From Aphanocapsa sp. GSE-SYN-MK-11-07L (lineage in GTDB: Bacteria > Cyanobacteriota > Cyanobacteriia > Thermosynechococcales > Thermosynechococcaceae): 50,771 bases of DNA. A program made the position numbers and the translations under genes. Under the pieces are notes generated by a model. That model was not told the origin of the DNA. It did no database searches and saw only the letters and a program-made list of their open reading frames with translations. Numbering within the stretch: the stretch's first letter is position 1; every line of letters begins with the position of its first letter. The stretch is taken from the NCBI GenBank assembly GCA_019359715.1, contig JAHHGS010000092.1, positions 1 to 50,771 on the forward strand. Reading direction: 5' to 3'. Positions 24,177 through 33,190 of the stretch are shown in pieces.

Positions 24177-25808
24177 CTACGCTCGCTTATCGTATTCCAC
24201 TTTGCCGTAGTCGAGTTTGATCATCCGATCGGCAACATGGAAGTAGTGGTCGTCGTGGCTGATCACAAATACCGTTTTGCCGCGCTGTTTAAGCTCTTGT
24301 AGCATTTGGGTGTAAAACAAATCGCGAAACATTGGGTCTTGGTCGGACGCCCACTCATCAAATAGATAAATCGGCCGGTCTTCTAAATAGGCGTTCAGCA
24401 ACCCTAGCCGTTTGCGTTCTCCCTGCGAAAGGGCTGTAGTTGAGAGGACTCCATCTTTGACTTCCACTTTATGATTGAGCTTGAGTTGGGTTAAATAGGC
24501 CTGCGCTTGGGCATCTAGATTTGGGTTGCCCAAACCCAACAGGCGGTCAAACAGGTAAAAATCAGCAAATACAACCGAAAAATGTTGGCGATACCACTCG
24601 CGGTTTTGATCTGTAATCGGTTGCCCATCGACTAAAATCGTGCCGGACTCTGGCACGTACAGGCCGGTGAGTAGTTTGGCCAGGGTAGACTTGCCGCTGC
24701 CATTGCCACCAATAATAAAGACTAGTTCTCCGCCCTGAAAGCTTAAATCTAAAGGGCCAAGCGTAAATGTGAAGGTTTGCTCACCTTGCCCCCCTAAGTA
24801 GGAGTGATGAATGTCAACCAGTTGAATCTGCTGCCAGGGGGCAATCGCTGGCTGATTCGCGATTAATTCTGTTTCTGAGGTCTGCTCGGCTAATGACAAC
24901 TGGAGGGAGTCAATTTTTCGGAGGGCGACAGTGGCACGAGTCAGAGTTGGCACTGCTTCTAGGATCTGCTGCATCGGCATCATTAAATAAATGATTGTAA
25001 TTACATAGCCAGACAGCACTGCCGGATTGACGTTCAGTACGCGGGGCAGGGCAAACAGAAAAAAGCCAATCGTGCTGAACAGCAGCAACTGTCCCCAACT
25101 GGCAGCGATCGCAAACATGGTCATCCCCGTCACATTTAGCCGCCGGGAGGTAGCCGCCGAGGTTCGCAACTGCTGGTCTAAAAAAGCCTGACGCCGCGAT
25201 CGACTCAGCTTTAGCTCTTTATTGCCGTCTGTGACGGCCCGAAAATGTTGAAACAGCCGATCCTGCTCATCTCTGGCTAAGCGCAGAAATCGACTGGCCC
25301 GACTGGCCAAAAACTCATAGCTCGAGACGCCAAACACAATCAGCCCCAGCAGGACAAGAAAGGCCGTCAAGGACAGGTAGGCCATGTAGACCAGACAACC
25401 CAAGAAAATGGCGATCGCATTAAACACAGCGGGCAACACAGCAAACGATCGGGAAACCCACTCCACATCATCGGTGAGGGTGGCTAGAAGCTGGGGATTG
25501 CCAATGTTTTCTAAGCTTCGCAGTGGCGACGCCAGCATTCGCTCGCTCAAGAGCAGCCGCAGCTGAAAAATTGCTCCCTGAGAGGCCCGCACCAGCAAAA
25601 CCTGAGAGGCAAAATTTGTGCTCAGCAAGACAATGCTACAGCCGAAGAATCCCCAGGTCAGCCATTGCTGTGCCCCCATAAGTTTGCTGATTATGCCATT
25701 GATCAGGGCGATCAGTCCTGCCGTACTCGCCCCATTGAATAGGCCAGCAATCCCTGCCAAGAGGACAATTCTCCAGGAGGTGCGCAGGAGAAGATAAAAC
25801 AAATTCAC
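24177..25808 (-). CDS. Cyclic-peptide-type ABC exporter (PvdE/SyrD-like), fused membrane and ATPase domains
   Basis: A half-transporter of 543 residues: six predicted helices in residues 10-300, then an ATPase domain. Walker A is IGGNGSGKST, the signature is LSQGERKRLGLL, Walker B is IYLFDEWASDQDP and the switch is VISHDDHY. The DEWASDQDP form in place of DEPTSALD, and the LSQGERKR signature, are typical of exporters linked to pyoverdine, syringomycin and microcin-like or cyclic peptides (the cyclic peptide transporter family). Start is GTG 25808. No peptide synthetase or precursor gene is visible within the window, so its cargo is unknown. A 68-residue membrane protein gene ends 26 bases upstream on the same strand. 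Confidence 0.88.
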   Translation of the reverse strand: MNLFYLLLRTSWRIVLLAGIAGLFNGASTAGLIALINGIISKLMGAQQWLTWGFFGCSIVLLSTNFASQVLLVRASQGAIFQLRLLLSERMLASPLRSLENIGNPQLLATLTDDVEWVSRSFAVLPAVFNAIAIFLGCLVYMAYLSLTAFLVLLGLIVFGVSSYEFLASRASRFLRLARDEQDRLFQHFRAVTDGNKELKLSRSRRQAFLDQQLRTSAATSRRLNVTGMTMFAIAASWGQLLLFSTIGFFLFALPRVLNVNPAVLSGYVITIIYLMMPMQQILEAVPTLTRATVALRKIDSLQLSLAEQTSETELIANQPAIAPWQQIQLVDIHHSYLGGQGEQTFTFTLGPLDLSFQGGELVFIIGGNGSGKSTLAKLLTGLYVPESGTILVDGQPITDQNREWYRQHFSVVFADFYLFDRLLGLGNPNLDAQAQAYLTQLKLNHKVEVKDGVLSTTALSQGERKRLGLLNAYLEDRPIYLFDEWASDQDPMFRDLFYTQMLQELKQRGKTVFVISHDDHYFHVADRMIKLDYGKVEYDKRA

Positions 25809-25834
25809 TTCAGGAGTCGTCCTTACTGCGATTA

Positions 25835-26041
25835 CTAGTCCTGATCAATCTTCGGGATCACTTTTGGCCGCTCTTTGTCTTCCCAACCGGCTGGGCGCTT
25901 TGAGTTGTACCATGCCACCGAGCCAAGCGTAACCGCAGCGACAAAACCGAGCGCCAACACACTGTAAAACTCCCAGGGAAAGTGGGGAGACGCTTCAAAA
26001 ATTGCCGGGGCGATCGCCCAGCCCAGAAAAGTCGCCAGCAT
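25835..26041 (-). CDS. Small single-helix membrane protein, possibly Psb35-related
   Basis: A 68-residue protein with one clear transmembrane helix (residues about 25-45, EFYSVLALGFVAAVTLGSVA) and a conserved-looking tail WYNSKRPAGWEDKERPKVIP. I recall similar small cyanobacterial proteins annotated as Psb35-related photosystem II proteins, but I cannot confirm this from sequence alone. The tail is polar and would face the cytosol or stroma side. ATG 26041 has AAGGAT upstream. It is 26 bases upstream of the ABC exporter gene and probably shares its transcript, which is an odd pair if it is a photosystem protein. Confidence 0.65.
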   Translation of the reverse strand: MLATFLGWAIAPAIFEASPHFPWEFYSVLALGFVAAVTLGSVAWYNSKRPAGWEDKERPKVIPKIDQD

Positions 26042-26279
26042 GGGTCATTAATCCTTAAGAATTAGTAAGTATTTGAACAGCATACAGGGTTTGGGGGAGG
26101 GACTGGCGCCGCGAAAAGGCCCAAAACTATTTGGGATCGCGCTTGAATTGGTTAAATTGCCTAAAGTTATCCGACATTATTTAAAACTTTTTTACGAAAG
26201 CTTTAATCAGTCTGGAGATTGTGGGGGGGCAGATGGGGATCTACTAGATTGAAATCTGGGCATTTCTGGCAGCAACTTT

Positions 26280-28946
26280 ATGACAGCATTCAACCCGTTG
26301 GCTGAATCGACCGAAACGGCCGTGGCGATCGCTACCCAAGCTTGGGAGCAGTCTAAGCAGACCGCCCTCCCTCATCAGCAGGAGCTGGCCGCAGGGGTAT
26401 TTGTCACCGTGCACGGTCACTTTTATCAGCCTCCCCGCGAGAACCCCTACTTGGATGAAATTGAATGTCAACCGAGCGCTGCCCCGGCTCACGACTGGAA
26501 TGAGCGGATTTACCACGAGTGCTATCGCCCGAACGCCTTTGCCCGAATTTTAAATGACCAGGGGCAAGTGATCGGTTTAGTCAACAATTTTGAATATCTC
26601 AGCTTTAATATTGGCCCAACCCTGCTGAGCTGGCTCGAACGCTACGATTTGGAAGTCTATCAGCGAATTTTAGAGGCCGATCGCAAAAGCTGTCAGCGCT
26701 TGAATGGGCATGGCAATGCGATCGCCCAGGCCTATAACCACATCATTTTGCCGCTGGCCAACCGCCGGGACAAATTGACGCAAGTCCGCTGGGGCAAAGC
26801 CGATTTTCGGGCCCGGTTTGGGCGTGACCCGGAAGGAATGTGGTTGGCCGAAGCCGCTGTAGATTACCCCACCCTAGAAGTTTTAATTGCGGAAGGAATT
26901 CGGTTTATTGTCCTGGCTCCTTCCCAAGCTGAACGTTCTCGTCCTCTGGCTGAAGGAGACTTGTCTTTGCCTTGGCAAGAAGTGGGCGGCGGCCAGATTG
27001 ATCCCACTCGCCCCTACCGCTGCTACTTACCCAACGGCGAACCCGAACAGGACTACATTGACATCTTTTTCTACGATGGGCCAATTTCTCGCGATACTGG
27101 TTTTAGCGACGTTTTAAGTAGCTCCCAGCAATTAGCGGCTCGGCTTGGGCAGGCGGTGCGCGGTGATCATCGCTCTAGCCAACTGATTTCGATGGCCACA
27201 GATGGTGAAACCTTTGGGCACCACAAAAAAGGGACTGAAAAAGCGCTTGCCTATGCCTTTGTGGCGGAGTTTCCGCAGCGGGGCTGGCAAATTACCAACT
27301 TTGCCCACTACTTGAGCCTGCATCCGCCTACTTGGAAAGTGGAACTAAAGCCAGTCACAGCTTGGAGCTGCGCCCACGGCGTCGATCGCTGGCAGGCCGA
27401 CTGCGGCTGTGGGGGTGAAGGCAGCCTGTGGCATCAGCGCTGGCGGCAACCCCTGCGCCAAGCCCTCGACTGGTTGCGCGATCGGCTCCAGGAAATTTAC
27501 GTTACGGCTGGAGAACTTCTGTTTGTAGACCCTTGGCAAGCCAGAGATGAGTACATTGAGGTGCTGCTCAACCGCAGCTTAGTCGGCGCTGTGCCCACGC
27601 ATCAAGATCCGCTAGAACAGTTTCTGACGCGTCATCAGCACCATCCGCTTACCGCCGCAGAGCGAGTTGATGCCCTGCGACTACTGGAAATGCAGCGTCA
27701 TGCCCTGCTGATGTACACCAGTTGCGGCTGGTTTTTTGAGGAGCTTTCCCGCCCGGAAGGAGTGCAAATTCTCCGCTACGCTGCCCGCGCCCTCGAATTG
27801 GGCAGCGAAGTCGCTGGTATACAACTGGAGCCAGAGTTTGTCTATCGGCTCAGCAAAGCGCCCAGCAATCTTGAGCAGTTTCAAGATGGAGCAGGGGTTT
27901 ATGAGCAATTGGTCAAACCCTCTCAGTTGAGTTTGCCCCAGGTCGCCGCTCACTATGCGATTAGCTCGCTGTTCGCCAGTTACCCACCCCAGCAGCGAGT
28001 TTACTGCTACCAAGCTGAACAGCTTGACTATCAACTGCAACGAATTGGGCCGCTAACCCTAGCAGTGGGTCAGCTTCAGCTCACCTCAGAAGTTACCCAT
28101 GAAACGGCCCATCTCAGCTTTGCAGTTTTACATTTGGGCGGCTGGGACTTCCACTGCTGTGTCCAGCCCTTTAGTGGCCGGCGAGCCTACACCACGCTCA
28201 AGGACAATCTGTTTGCTACCCTCCAGGCCGGTAGTGCAGCCCGAACAGTTTTGGTGATGTCGGAACAATTTGGCTCAGCCTCCTACGGCTTGAATGATTT
28301 GTTTGCCGCCGAACGGCATCGAATTATGGGGCTACTCAGCCAAGAAACCCTCACCCGCCTAGAGCAGCTTTATACCCAGGTCTACCGCGATAATTACGGA
28401 ATTATAATTGGGTTTCGCCAAGATGGATTGCCGGTGCCGCAGGAACTCCAGGTGGCAGCAGAGGTGGCCCTTAGCCATCGAGCGATCGCTGCCCTCAAAA
28501 GTCTAGAGCAAGAGATGAGCGATCCCGCCCAGTTGGAGTCGCAGTTGGGCATCAGCTACCTAGCAGAGCTAATGGCGATCGCCAGTGAAGCCAACCATCT
28601 CGGCTGTCAGCTCAATTTGGCCCAAGGGCAAGCGATATTAGAACACCTGATTCAGTCTCTGCTCTGGTACCTGCTGCACGGGCTAAATCCCAACAGCGTT
28701 GAACTCTGCGTGCAGCGGCTCAGCGACCTGATTGGGTTGAGCGATCAGCTCCGCTTAAACCTAAATCTAGACAAAGCTCAAGAACTCTATCACCAGTGTT
28801 TGCAAGAACGCTTGATGCCCCAGTTTTGCGTCCCTGCCGGTGCAGCAGTCACCGATCACCTTTCCGATCGCCAGCTCAGCCATCTCTGGCACTTAGGCAC
28901 ACTGCTTGGGGTTGATGTTGCCCCCTGCTTGACTGCTCTGGTTTGA
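26280..28946 (+). CDS. Glycoside hydrolase family 57 protein with C-terminal DUF3536 domain
   Basis: The 888-residue protein begins, after about 40 variable residues, with VTVHGHFYQPPRENPYLDEI, the HxHxYQPPRE motif of GH57, followed by HDWNERIYHECYRPNAFARI. GH57 enzymes are retaining alpha-amylase, 4-alpha-glucanotransferase or branching-type enzymes acting on alpha-glucans; a later SMATDGETFGHHKKGTEKAL carries the Asp-Gly-Glu that acts in catalysis. The C-terminal half is the DUF3536 module. Substrate is unproven for this subgroup; glycogen-related glucan is the reasonable guess. No RBS is obvious before ATG 26280. The gene stands alone, with 238 bases upstream and 89 downstream. Confidence 0.9.
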   Translation: MTAFNPLAESTETAVAIATQAWEQSKQTALPHQQELAAGVFVTVHGHFYQPPRENPYLDEIECQPSAAPAHDWNERIYHECYRPNAFARILNDQGQVIGLVNNFEYLSFNIGPTLLSWLERYDLEVYQRILEADRKSCQRLNGHGNAIAQAYNHIILPLANRRDKLTQVRWGKADFRARFGRDPEGMWLAEAAVDYPTLEVLIAEGIRFIVLAPSQAERSRPLAEGDLSLPWQEVGGGQIDPTRPYRCYLPNGEPEQDYIDIFFYDGPISRDTGFSDVLSSSQQLAARLGQAVRGDHRSSQLISMATDGETFGHHKKGTEKALAYAFVAEFPQRGWQITNFAHYLSLHPPTWKVELKPVTAWSCAHGVDRWQADCGCGGEGSLWHQRWRQPLRQALDWLRDRLQEIYVTAGELLFVDPWQARDEYIEVLLNRSLVGAVPTHQDPLEQFLTRHQHHPLTAAERVDALRLLEMQRHALLMYTSCGWFFEELSRPEGVQILRYAARALELGSEVAGIQLEPEFVYRLSKAPSNLEQFQDGAGVYEQLVKPSQLSLPQVAAHYAISSLFASYPPQQRVYCYQAEQLDYQLQRIGPLTLAVGQLQLTSEVTHETAHLSFAVLHLGGWDFHCCVQPFSGRRAYTTLKDNLFATLQAGSAARTVLVMSEQFGSASYGLNDLFAAERHRIMGLLSQETLTRLEQLYTQVYRDNYGIIIGFRQDGLPVPQELQVAAEVALSHRAIAALKSLEQEMSDPAQLESQLGISYLAELMAIASEANHLGCQLNLAQGQAILEHLIQSLLWYLLHGLNPNSVELCVQRLSDLIGLSDQLRLNLNLDKAQELYHQCLQERLMPQFCVPAGAAVTDHLSDRQLSHLWHLGTLLGVDVAPCLTALV

Positions 28947-29035
28947 TGGACAGGTCAAATTGCTTTGAGTCAGTCCTCTGACTAACAGCGATCGCCCGCT
29001 AAAGTGGAAGAAAGCTCAACCGGAGGATCGTTACC

Positions 29036-29686
29036 ATGACCCTCACTCCATCTATCCAGTCAACCGCTATCATTTACCCCGATAGCGATGGGCAACCCAT
29101 GGCAGACAATACCCAGCAGTTCGGCTGGATTACCAAACTCAAGGAAGGCTGTGAAGCTTTATTCAAAGATGACCCCAACGTCTTTGTGGCAGGAGATTTT
29201 TTGTGGTATCCGCTCAAGGGGGATAATGTCACCCGCAGAGCACCGGATGTGATGGTGGTGTTGGGTCGCCCAAAAGGAGACAGAGGCTCTTACAAACAGT
29301 GGGAAGAGGACAACATTGCTCCCCAAGTTGTGTTTGAAGTGCTGTCGCCGGGAAATCGCCTGACCGAGATGGCCCTCAAGCTTCAGTTCTACGATCGCCA
29401 CGGCGTTGAAGAATACTATCTTTATGACCCCGACAGCAATCAACTGACGGGCTGGCAGCGAAGTGCAACTACCCTAGCCGTGATTGACCCGATTAATGGC
29501 TGGGTTAGCCCCCGCCTCGGAGTTCGGTTTGACCTCACCGAGCAAACTTTAGAGGTGATTCGACCCGATGGGCAGCGGTTCTTGTCTTATCTGGAATTGG
29601 AAGAACAGCGAAACCAGTTAGCACAGGAGCGAGATCGCCTGGCTGCTAAACTCCAAGCACTCGGCATTGATCCAAATCAGCTTTAG
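29036..29686 (+). CDS. Uma2-family (DUF820) putative restriction-like endonuclease
   Basis: A 216-residue protein of the PD-(D/E)XK-like family that is expanded in cyanobacterial genomes. The core is AGDFLWYPLKG, VTRRAPDVMVVLGRPKGDRG (catalytic-type Asp), APQVVFEVLSPGNRLTEM (E of the ExK-like part) and LKLQFYDRHGVEEYYLYDP. The last 25 residues are a charged coiled coil (EEQRNQLAQERDRLAAKLQA), common in this family. CCGGAGG precedes the ATG at 29036. The biological target is unknown in these proteins; roles in DNA repair or mobile elements are guesses. The end overlaps the upstream reach of the MerR gene. Confidence 0.9.
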   Translation: MTLTPSIQSTAIIYPDSDGQPMADNTQQFGWITKLKEGCEALFKDDPNVFVAGDFLWYPLKGDNVTRRAPDVMVVLGRPKGDRGSYKQWEEDNIAPQVVFEVLSPGNRLTEMALKLQFYDRHGVEEYYLYDPDSNQLTGWQRSATTLAVIDPINGWVSPRLGVRFDLTEQTLEVIRPDGQRFLSYLELEEQRNQLAQERDRLAAKLQALGIDPNQL

Positions 29687-29711
29687 CACCTCCGATGATT
29701 TGAGCACCTCC

Positions 29712-30167
29712 ATGCCAACCCTCACCGATCAAACCCAACTCCAAATCGGGGAAGTTGCGCGTCTCAGCGGCTTGCCCGTCAAGACAGTCCGCTATTACGA
29801 AGAATTAGGCTTACTCACTAGCACCGTTTCGCGATCGCCGGCTGGCTATCGGTTGTTTAGCGCTCAGGTGATCAATCGCCTGTCATTTATTCGTCGCGCC
29901 CAAGCGCTGGGGCTGAGTCTGCATGAAATTGGTGAGCTGCTGTCTGTGCATGATCGAGGTGAGCTTCCCTGTGGGCAAGTCAAACAGCGCTTGCAGGCTC
30001 GGTTGGGGGCGATCGCCGAGCAAATTCGGGCCTTAGAAACTCTCTCAACTGAACTAAAGGGCATTCTTTGCGCCTGGCAAGATCAGCCGCCTATCCATTT
30101 ACAGGGAAAAACGATCTGTCCCAATCTTCAGTCAGATCAGATGGGTGGGAGGCTCAGCGAATCTTGA
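29712..30167 (+). CDS. MerR-family heavy-metal-responsive regulator
   Basis: The ATG at 29712 gives LQIGEVARLSGLPVKTVRYY, the winged-helix DNA-binding domain, then a dimerisation helix and an effector part. Cysteines C87 (GELPCGQV), C120 (GILCAW) and C136 (TICPN) match the spacing pattern of ZntR/MerR-type metal sites, so Zn, Cd, Pb or Hg is likely; copper-type CueR has a different pattern. Length of 151 residues is right. An in-frame ATG at 29667 would overlap the Uma2 gene. No exporter gene is next to it, so its target is not visible; the remnant of a transposon that abuts its 3' end may have displaced one. Confidence 0.85.
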   Translation: MPTLTDQTQLQIGEVARLSGLPVKTVRYYEELGLLTSTVSRSPAGYRLFSAQVINRLSFIRRAQALGLSLHEIGELLSVHDRGELPCGQVKQRLQARLGAIAEQIRALETLSTELKGILCAWQDQPPIHLQGKTICPNLQSDQMGGRLSES

Positions 30168-30178
30168 CCGCTGGCAAG

Positions 30179-30690
30179 TTGACATCCTCTCCACCCAACC
30201 CTTCGGGTATGGTTGGAGATTCCTTGAGTCGCCTCAAAGATTTCCTGCTTCTCAGGCTCTTAACTAGACTTGAACTCCGATGATTTCAAATCCCTGTCAG
30301 ACCGCCTCCACAGGCATTTTCCTTAACGTCCACTGGGTGCCCCCAAGCCGGACGGATCTGAATTTTAGGTTTGTGTGTTTGCCATGCTTCTTGCTTTCTT
30401 ACGCAAGCCGCGTCACCATCACAGTTATTTGGCGATATTTTTCCCGGCGGACTAGAAGGGGGAGTGGCACTCCCTGTGAGGATTTCAGCGTTTTATCGCT
30501 GAAGCTATCGTATCTTGGATTGTTCGTTTCGTCACTCTCCCCGTCGCTGTTCCACGCTGCGCTCAGAACTCGACTTTGGGTAGGTTCCTCACCTCACGCG
30601 CCCTACATCCCCAGCCAAATTAAAGATTATGGCTGGAGTACTGGTCGGTTCTTGATAGACAACAACTGCTCGCGCCCTTAAAGTCGAAGG
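30179..30690 (-). mobile_element. Decayed IS200/IS605-type (TnpB-carrying) element remnant
   Basis: On the minus strand the region ends with GGAATCTCC, an imperfect hairpin, then GAGGATGTCAA (30189-30179). This is the right end familiar from TnpB (IS1341-like) elements in cyanobacteria. A complete tnpB would need about 1.2 kb, but only 0.5 kb lies between this end and the next gene. The minus-strand frames in between are interrupted by stops; one stretch reads like a TnpB tail (CVRKQEAWQTHKPKIQIRPA). The left boundary near 30690 is a guess. On the plus strand the region has only a spurious 133-residue frame. Confidence 0.55.
30188..30219 (-). other. Right-end hairpin of the TnpB-type element, possible omega-RNA 3' scaffold
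   Basis: Stem bases 30188-30193 pair with 30214-30219, with inner pairs ACCC/GGGT around a TTC loop (30198-30208), one mismatch and one bulge. In active TnpB elements this right-end structure is the scaffold of the guide RNA, and the bases just outside the element would be the guide. Here those bases would be the end of the merR gene (30178 downward, minus strand). There is no intact TnpB in the window to use it. Confidence 0.5.
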
Positions 30691-30769
30691 GAAGAATTTA
30701 GGCGATTATGATGGCAAATATTCAAGCATCTCTGCCGCCACTATTCCGGAAAAATAATTTTCCCTTGCC

Positions 30770-32566
30770 ATGACTGAGCGCCCATCTGATTTTTTGGCTC
30801 TAGAATCGCTGCGAATTTTACTGATTGATCCTGACCCGATCTTTTGTTTGGGTCTGCGAACCTGTCTCAGACAGGCTGGAGTGGGTGAGATTGTGGCTGA
30901 GGCCACCGATGGCAATGCAGCTTTGCTGGCGATCGCCCGCGCTTCAGCCCCAAGTGCTGTCGGTCAGGTTAAACCCAGCCTAGATTTGATTATTCTCGAC
31001 CCGCTGGTGCCATCGACTGCCCCCAGAGCGGGTCAGTTTTTGTTTCAACAACTGAAAGTTAAGTTTCCGACCCTGCCAATTTTGCTGCTGGGAGAGGCGA
31101 CCGCAACAGAGAGTTTGCCCTTAGCGATCGCCGCTGGGGTGGAAGGCTATGCTCCCTCCACGACGCCGATTGAGCAACTGGTGGCGATTATGCGCCAAAT
31201 TGCGAGGGGCGATCGATTTTGGACGGTGGAAGCTCAAGTCCTGCCCTCTCACCCTGCCAGTTCTCCGCCCGCACAGGTTTCAACTAGGGGAGGACAGTGG
31301 CGCCATCACCTGCTGCTGCCGGGGATGGCCCAAATGGACAGCAGCCTAGCTGAGTTGCAGGCTTACTTAGGGCGATCGCAGCTATCAATCCTTGATCGAC
31401 TGGTGCTAGAAGGTCGCTGTCGAGAAATTGGCTGTGCTCGCTGGCTGGTGCAGCGATTGCTACCCGGCTCCCCGGCTCAGTCCTTGTCGCCGCAACCCAG
31501 CCGGGCAATCTCAGCTCCTCCAGTCGTGCTCGCGGCTACTCCAAACTTACCGATCGCACCGATCGAATTCACCACTCTCAAATCGCTGTTATTTGATGCC
31601 ACCCTGATTAAATGTCAAACGGGCTTGCCCAATCTGAGTGGAGAAGCCCAGGAAATCGACATCCTCAGACCGGACAAAAAGCGAGAACTACTGCTGGTTG
31701 TCCTGCGCCAGTTTGAAGACCTGCTCGACAAGCTGCGGCAGTCGCAAGTCACCTTAATGCAACTAAACGACAAGCGATCGCAGCTTTTACTCGACCTCTG
31801 GCAAGCTGCGACGACAGACTTTTTTGGCAAATACTACACTCTACCCCTAGCTCGCCCTGGACAGCCTCCTGTTCCGCCAGAAGCAGAACTCGTCACCACC
31901 TTGCTGCAAGGACAGAGCCTGGTCGAGGCTGCCATCCTAGACAAAATTCCCTTGCTGATTGAGCTGATAGAGCACCTGCTGTTTCAGTTGCCCCTGCCAG
32001 TTGATAACACTGCCCGCCCGGCTGGTTCCTCGGAGGCGCTGCAACAGGCGGAGTGGCTGCTGCAAAACCTGCTGGTGCAAGTTGCCAATGCCGTCGTCCA
32101 GCCGCTGCTGAATCGGTTTGCGGATGTGGAAGCAATCAAACAAAACTTTTACGATCGGCGGGTGATTTCCACTCGCGAAATCGAGCGATTTCGGAATGCC
32201 CTTTCCTGGAAGTACCGCTATCGCTACTTGATCAATGAGCCAACCGAAATGTTTGAAAGCCAGTTTCGGCTGATTGTGCTGGGCGATCGCGGGCTGGAAA
32301 AAGTCGGCATCTACATTCCCCGCGATCAGGAACTCAGGCAACTGGGGGGTCTGCGCTTGGTCGTGACGCTAGCCCTAGAAGCCAGGGACGCGATCGCTCC
32401 TCCCCTGCGCTCAACCGTTGCCTGGTTGGGGCGAGGCTTAATTTATTTGCTGACTCAGGTGATTGGGCGCGGAATCGGACTGATCGGACGCGGTATTCTG
32501 CAAGGAATTGGCCATTCTTGGCAAGATATTCAACTCAGCCGCCGCAGCCAGCAGCCAAAGCAATAG
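30770..32566 (+). CDS. Response-regulator-like protein with Ycf55/DUF3685 domain
   Basis: A 598-residue protein. Residues 12-150 form a receiver (REC)-like domain: RILLIDPDPIFCLGLRTCLR, then LDLIILDPLVPSTAP with an Asp at the phosphorylation position, and an end in VEGYAPSTTPIEQLVAIMRQ. The remaining about 420 residues match in length and layout the cyanobacterial DUF3685/Ycf55 family, ending with several hydrophobic stretches (RGLIYLLTQVIGRGIGLIGR). Ycf55 is also encoded in red-algal plastids. No DNA-binding domain is visible after the receiver. Its role is unknown. The GTG-free ATG at 30770 is the chosen start; the decayed transposon lies directly upstream. Confidence 0.82.
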   Translation: MTERPSDFLALESLRILLIDPDPIFCLGLRTCLRQAGVGEIVAEATDGNAALLAIARASAPSAVGQVKPSLDLIILDPLVPSTAPRAGQFLFQQLKVKFPTLPILLLGEATATESLPLAIAAGVEGYAPSTTPIEQLVAIMRQIARGDRFWTVEAQVLPSHPASSPPAQVSTRGGQWRHHLLLPGMAQMDSSLAELQAYLGRSQLSILDRLVLEGRCREIGCARWLVQRLLPGSPAQSLSPQPSRAISAPPVVLAATPNLPIAPIEFTTLKSLLFDATLIKCQTGLPNLSGEAQEIDILRPDKKRELLLVVLRQFEDLLDKLRQSQVTLMQLNDKRSQLLLDLWQAATTDFFGKYYTLPLARPGQPPVPPEAELVTTLLQGQSLVEAAILDKIPLLIELIEHLLFQLPLPVDNTARPAGSSEALQQAEWLLQNLLVQVANAVVQPLLNRFADVEAIKQNFYDRRVISTREIERFRNALSWKYRYRYLINEPTEMFESQFRLIVLGDRGLEKVGIYIPRDQELRQLGGLRLVVTLALEARDAIAPPLRSTVAWLGRGLIYLLTQVIGRGIGLIGRGILQGIGHSWQDIQLSRRSQQPKQ

Positions 32567-32658
32567 ATCGAATTGGTCAAACTCTATGCAAGACTGAGTT
32601 CAGCCGACCAGCTCGTAGGCTAAGCTTAAGAGCAATTAGTAAATTGAATCAATATCAG

Positions 32659-32732
32659 GGCGAACGATGGGGATCGAACCCACGAATGGAGGAATCACAA
32701 TCCTCTGCCTTAACCACTTGGCTACGCTCGCC
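32659..32732 (-). tRNA. trnH: tRNA-His (anticodon GTG)
   Basis: The minus strand folds as a full cloverleaf. The acceptor stem GCGAGCG pairs with CGTTCGC (one G-T pair), and the extra G at -1 (32732) faces C73 (32659), the identity pair specific for tRNA-His. The anticodon arm is GAGGATTGTGATTCCTC with GTG at the centre. The T arm is GTGGG-TTCGATC-CCCAT. The 3' CCA is not encoded. It lies between the DUF3685 gene and the DUF4359 gene, antisense to both. Confidence 0.96.
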
Positions 32733-32767
32733 ATTCTAGATTATGAATATAGCATTTCCTCTCCACC

Positions 32768-33190
32768 ATGATCCAGGATTTTAACCCCAAGCGGGAGTGC
32801 CCACAGCCGACGATGCCAAAGGCAACCAAGCGAATTTTTGCCTGCAAATGCCTGGGCGGAACGGTGCTAATGCTGGGGATTGGGGGACTCGGCTGGACGA
32901 ACCCTGATCAGAATGCCTATGAGATATTTTTGACTCGCCAGGCCACCGACTTGCTAAACCGAGAAGTTTGTAGCCGCCCCACCAACTTACCTGTGTTTCT
33001 CCAGCAGGCGATCGCCGAGCAATGTGCCGCCCTAGCTGACAGTGGAGCTAAAAATATTCGTGAATTTGTGGCCACCAACAGCCACCGCCATAACTTTGTT
33101 GTGTTTAGTCTGTATACAACTGACCTCCCCTTTCGCCAGATTAAGGCGATCGGGATTGCCAAAAACTTTATTTTGGTTGACCCTTCTTGA
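32768..33190 (+). CDS. DUF4359-type secreted or membrane-anchored small protein
   Basis: A 140-residue protein. After a basic N-terminus, a hydrophobic segment (LGGTVLMLGIGGLGW) acts as signal or anchor. The following TNPDQNAYEIFLTRQATDLL, then RHNFVVFSLYTTDLPF and IKAIGIAKNFILV are the layout of the cyanobacterial DUF4359 family (TNPxxxxYxxxA near the start, an R-x-N-F-x-x-F-S-x-Y-x-T block near the end). Two cysteines (C67 and C84, approximately) may form a disulfide. ATG 32768 or ATG 32813 could be the start. Function unknown. Confidence 0.75.
   Translation: MIQDFNPKRECPQPTMPKATKRIFACKCLGGTVLMLGIGGLGWTNPDQNAYEIFLTRQATDLLNREVCSRPTNLPVFLQQAIAEQCAALADSGAKNIREFVATNSHRHNFVVFSLYTTDLPFRQIKAIGIAKNFILVDPS

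Noticed and set aside
30280-30681. A 133-residue plus-strand open frame in the transposon remnant
   Set aside because: It is antisense to the decayed element, has no recognisable domain, and its sequence is Cys/Ser/Arg-rich as expected of an out-of-frame reading.
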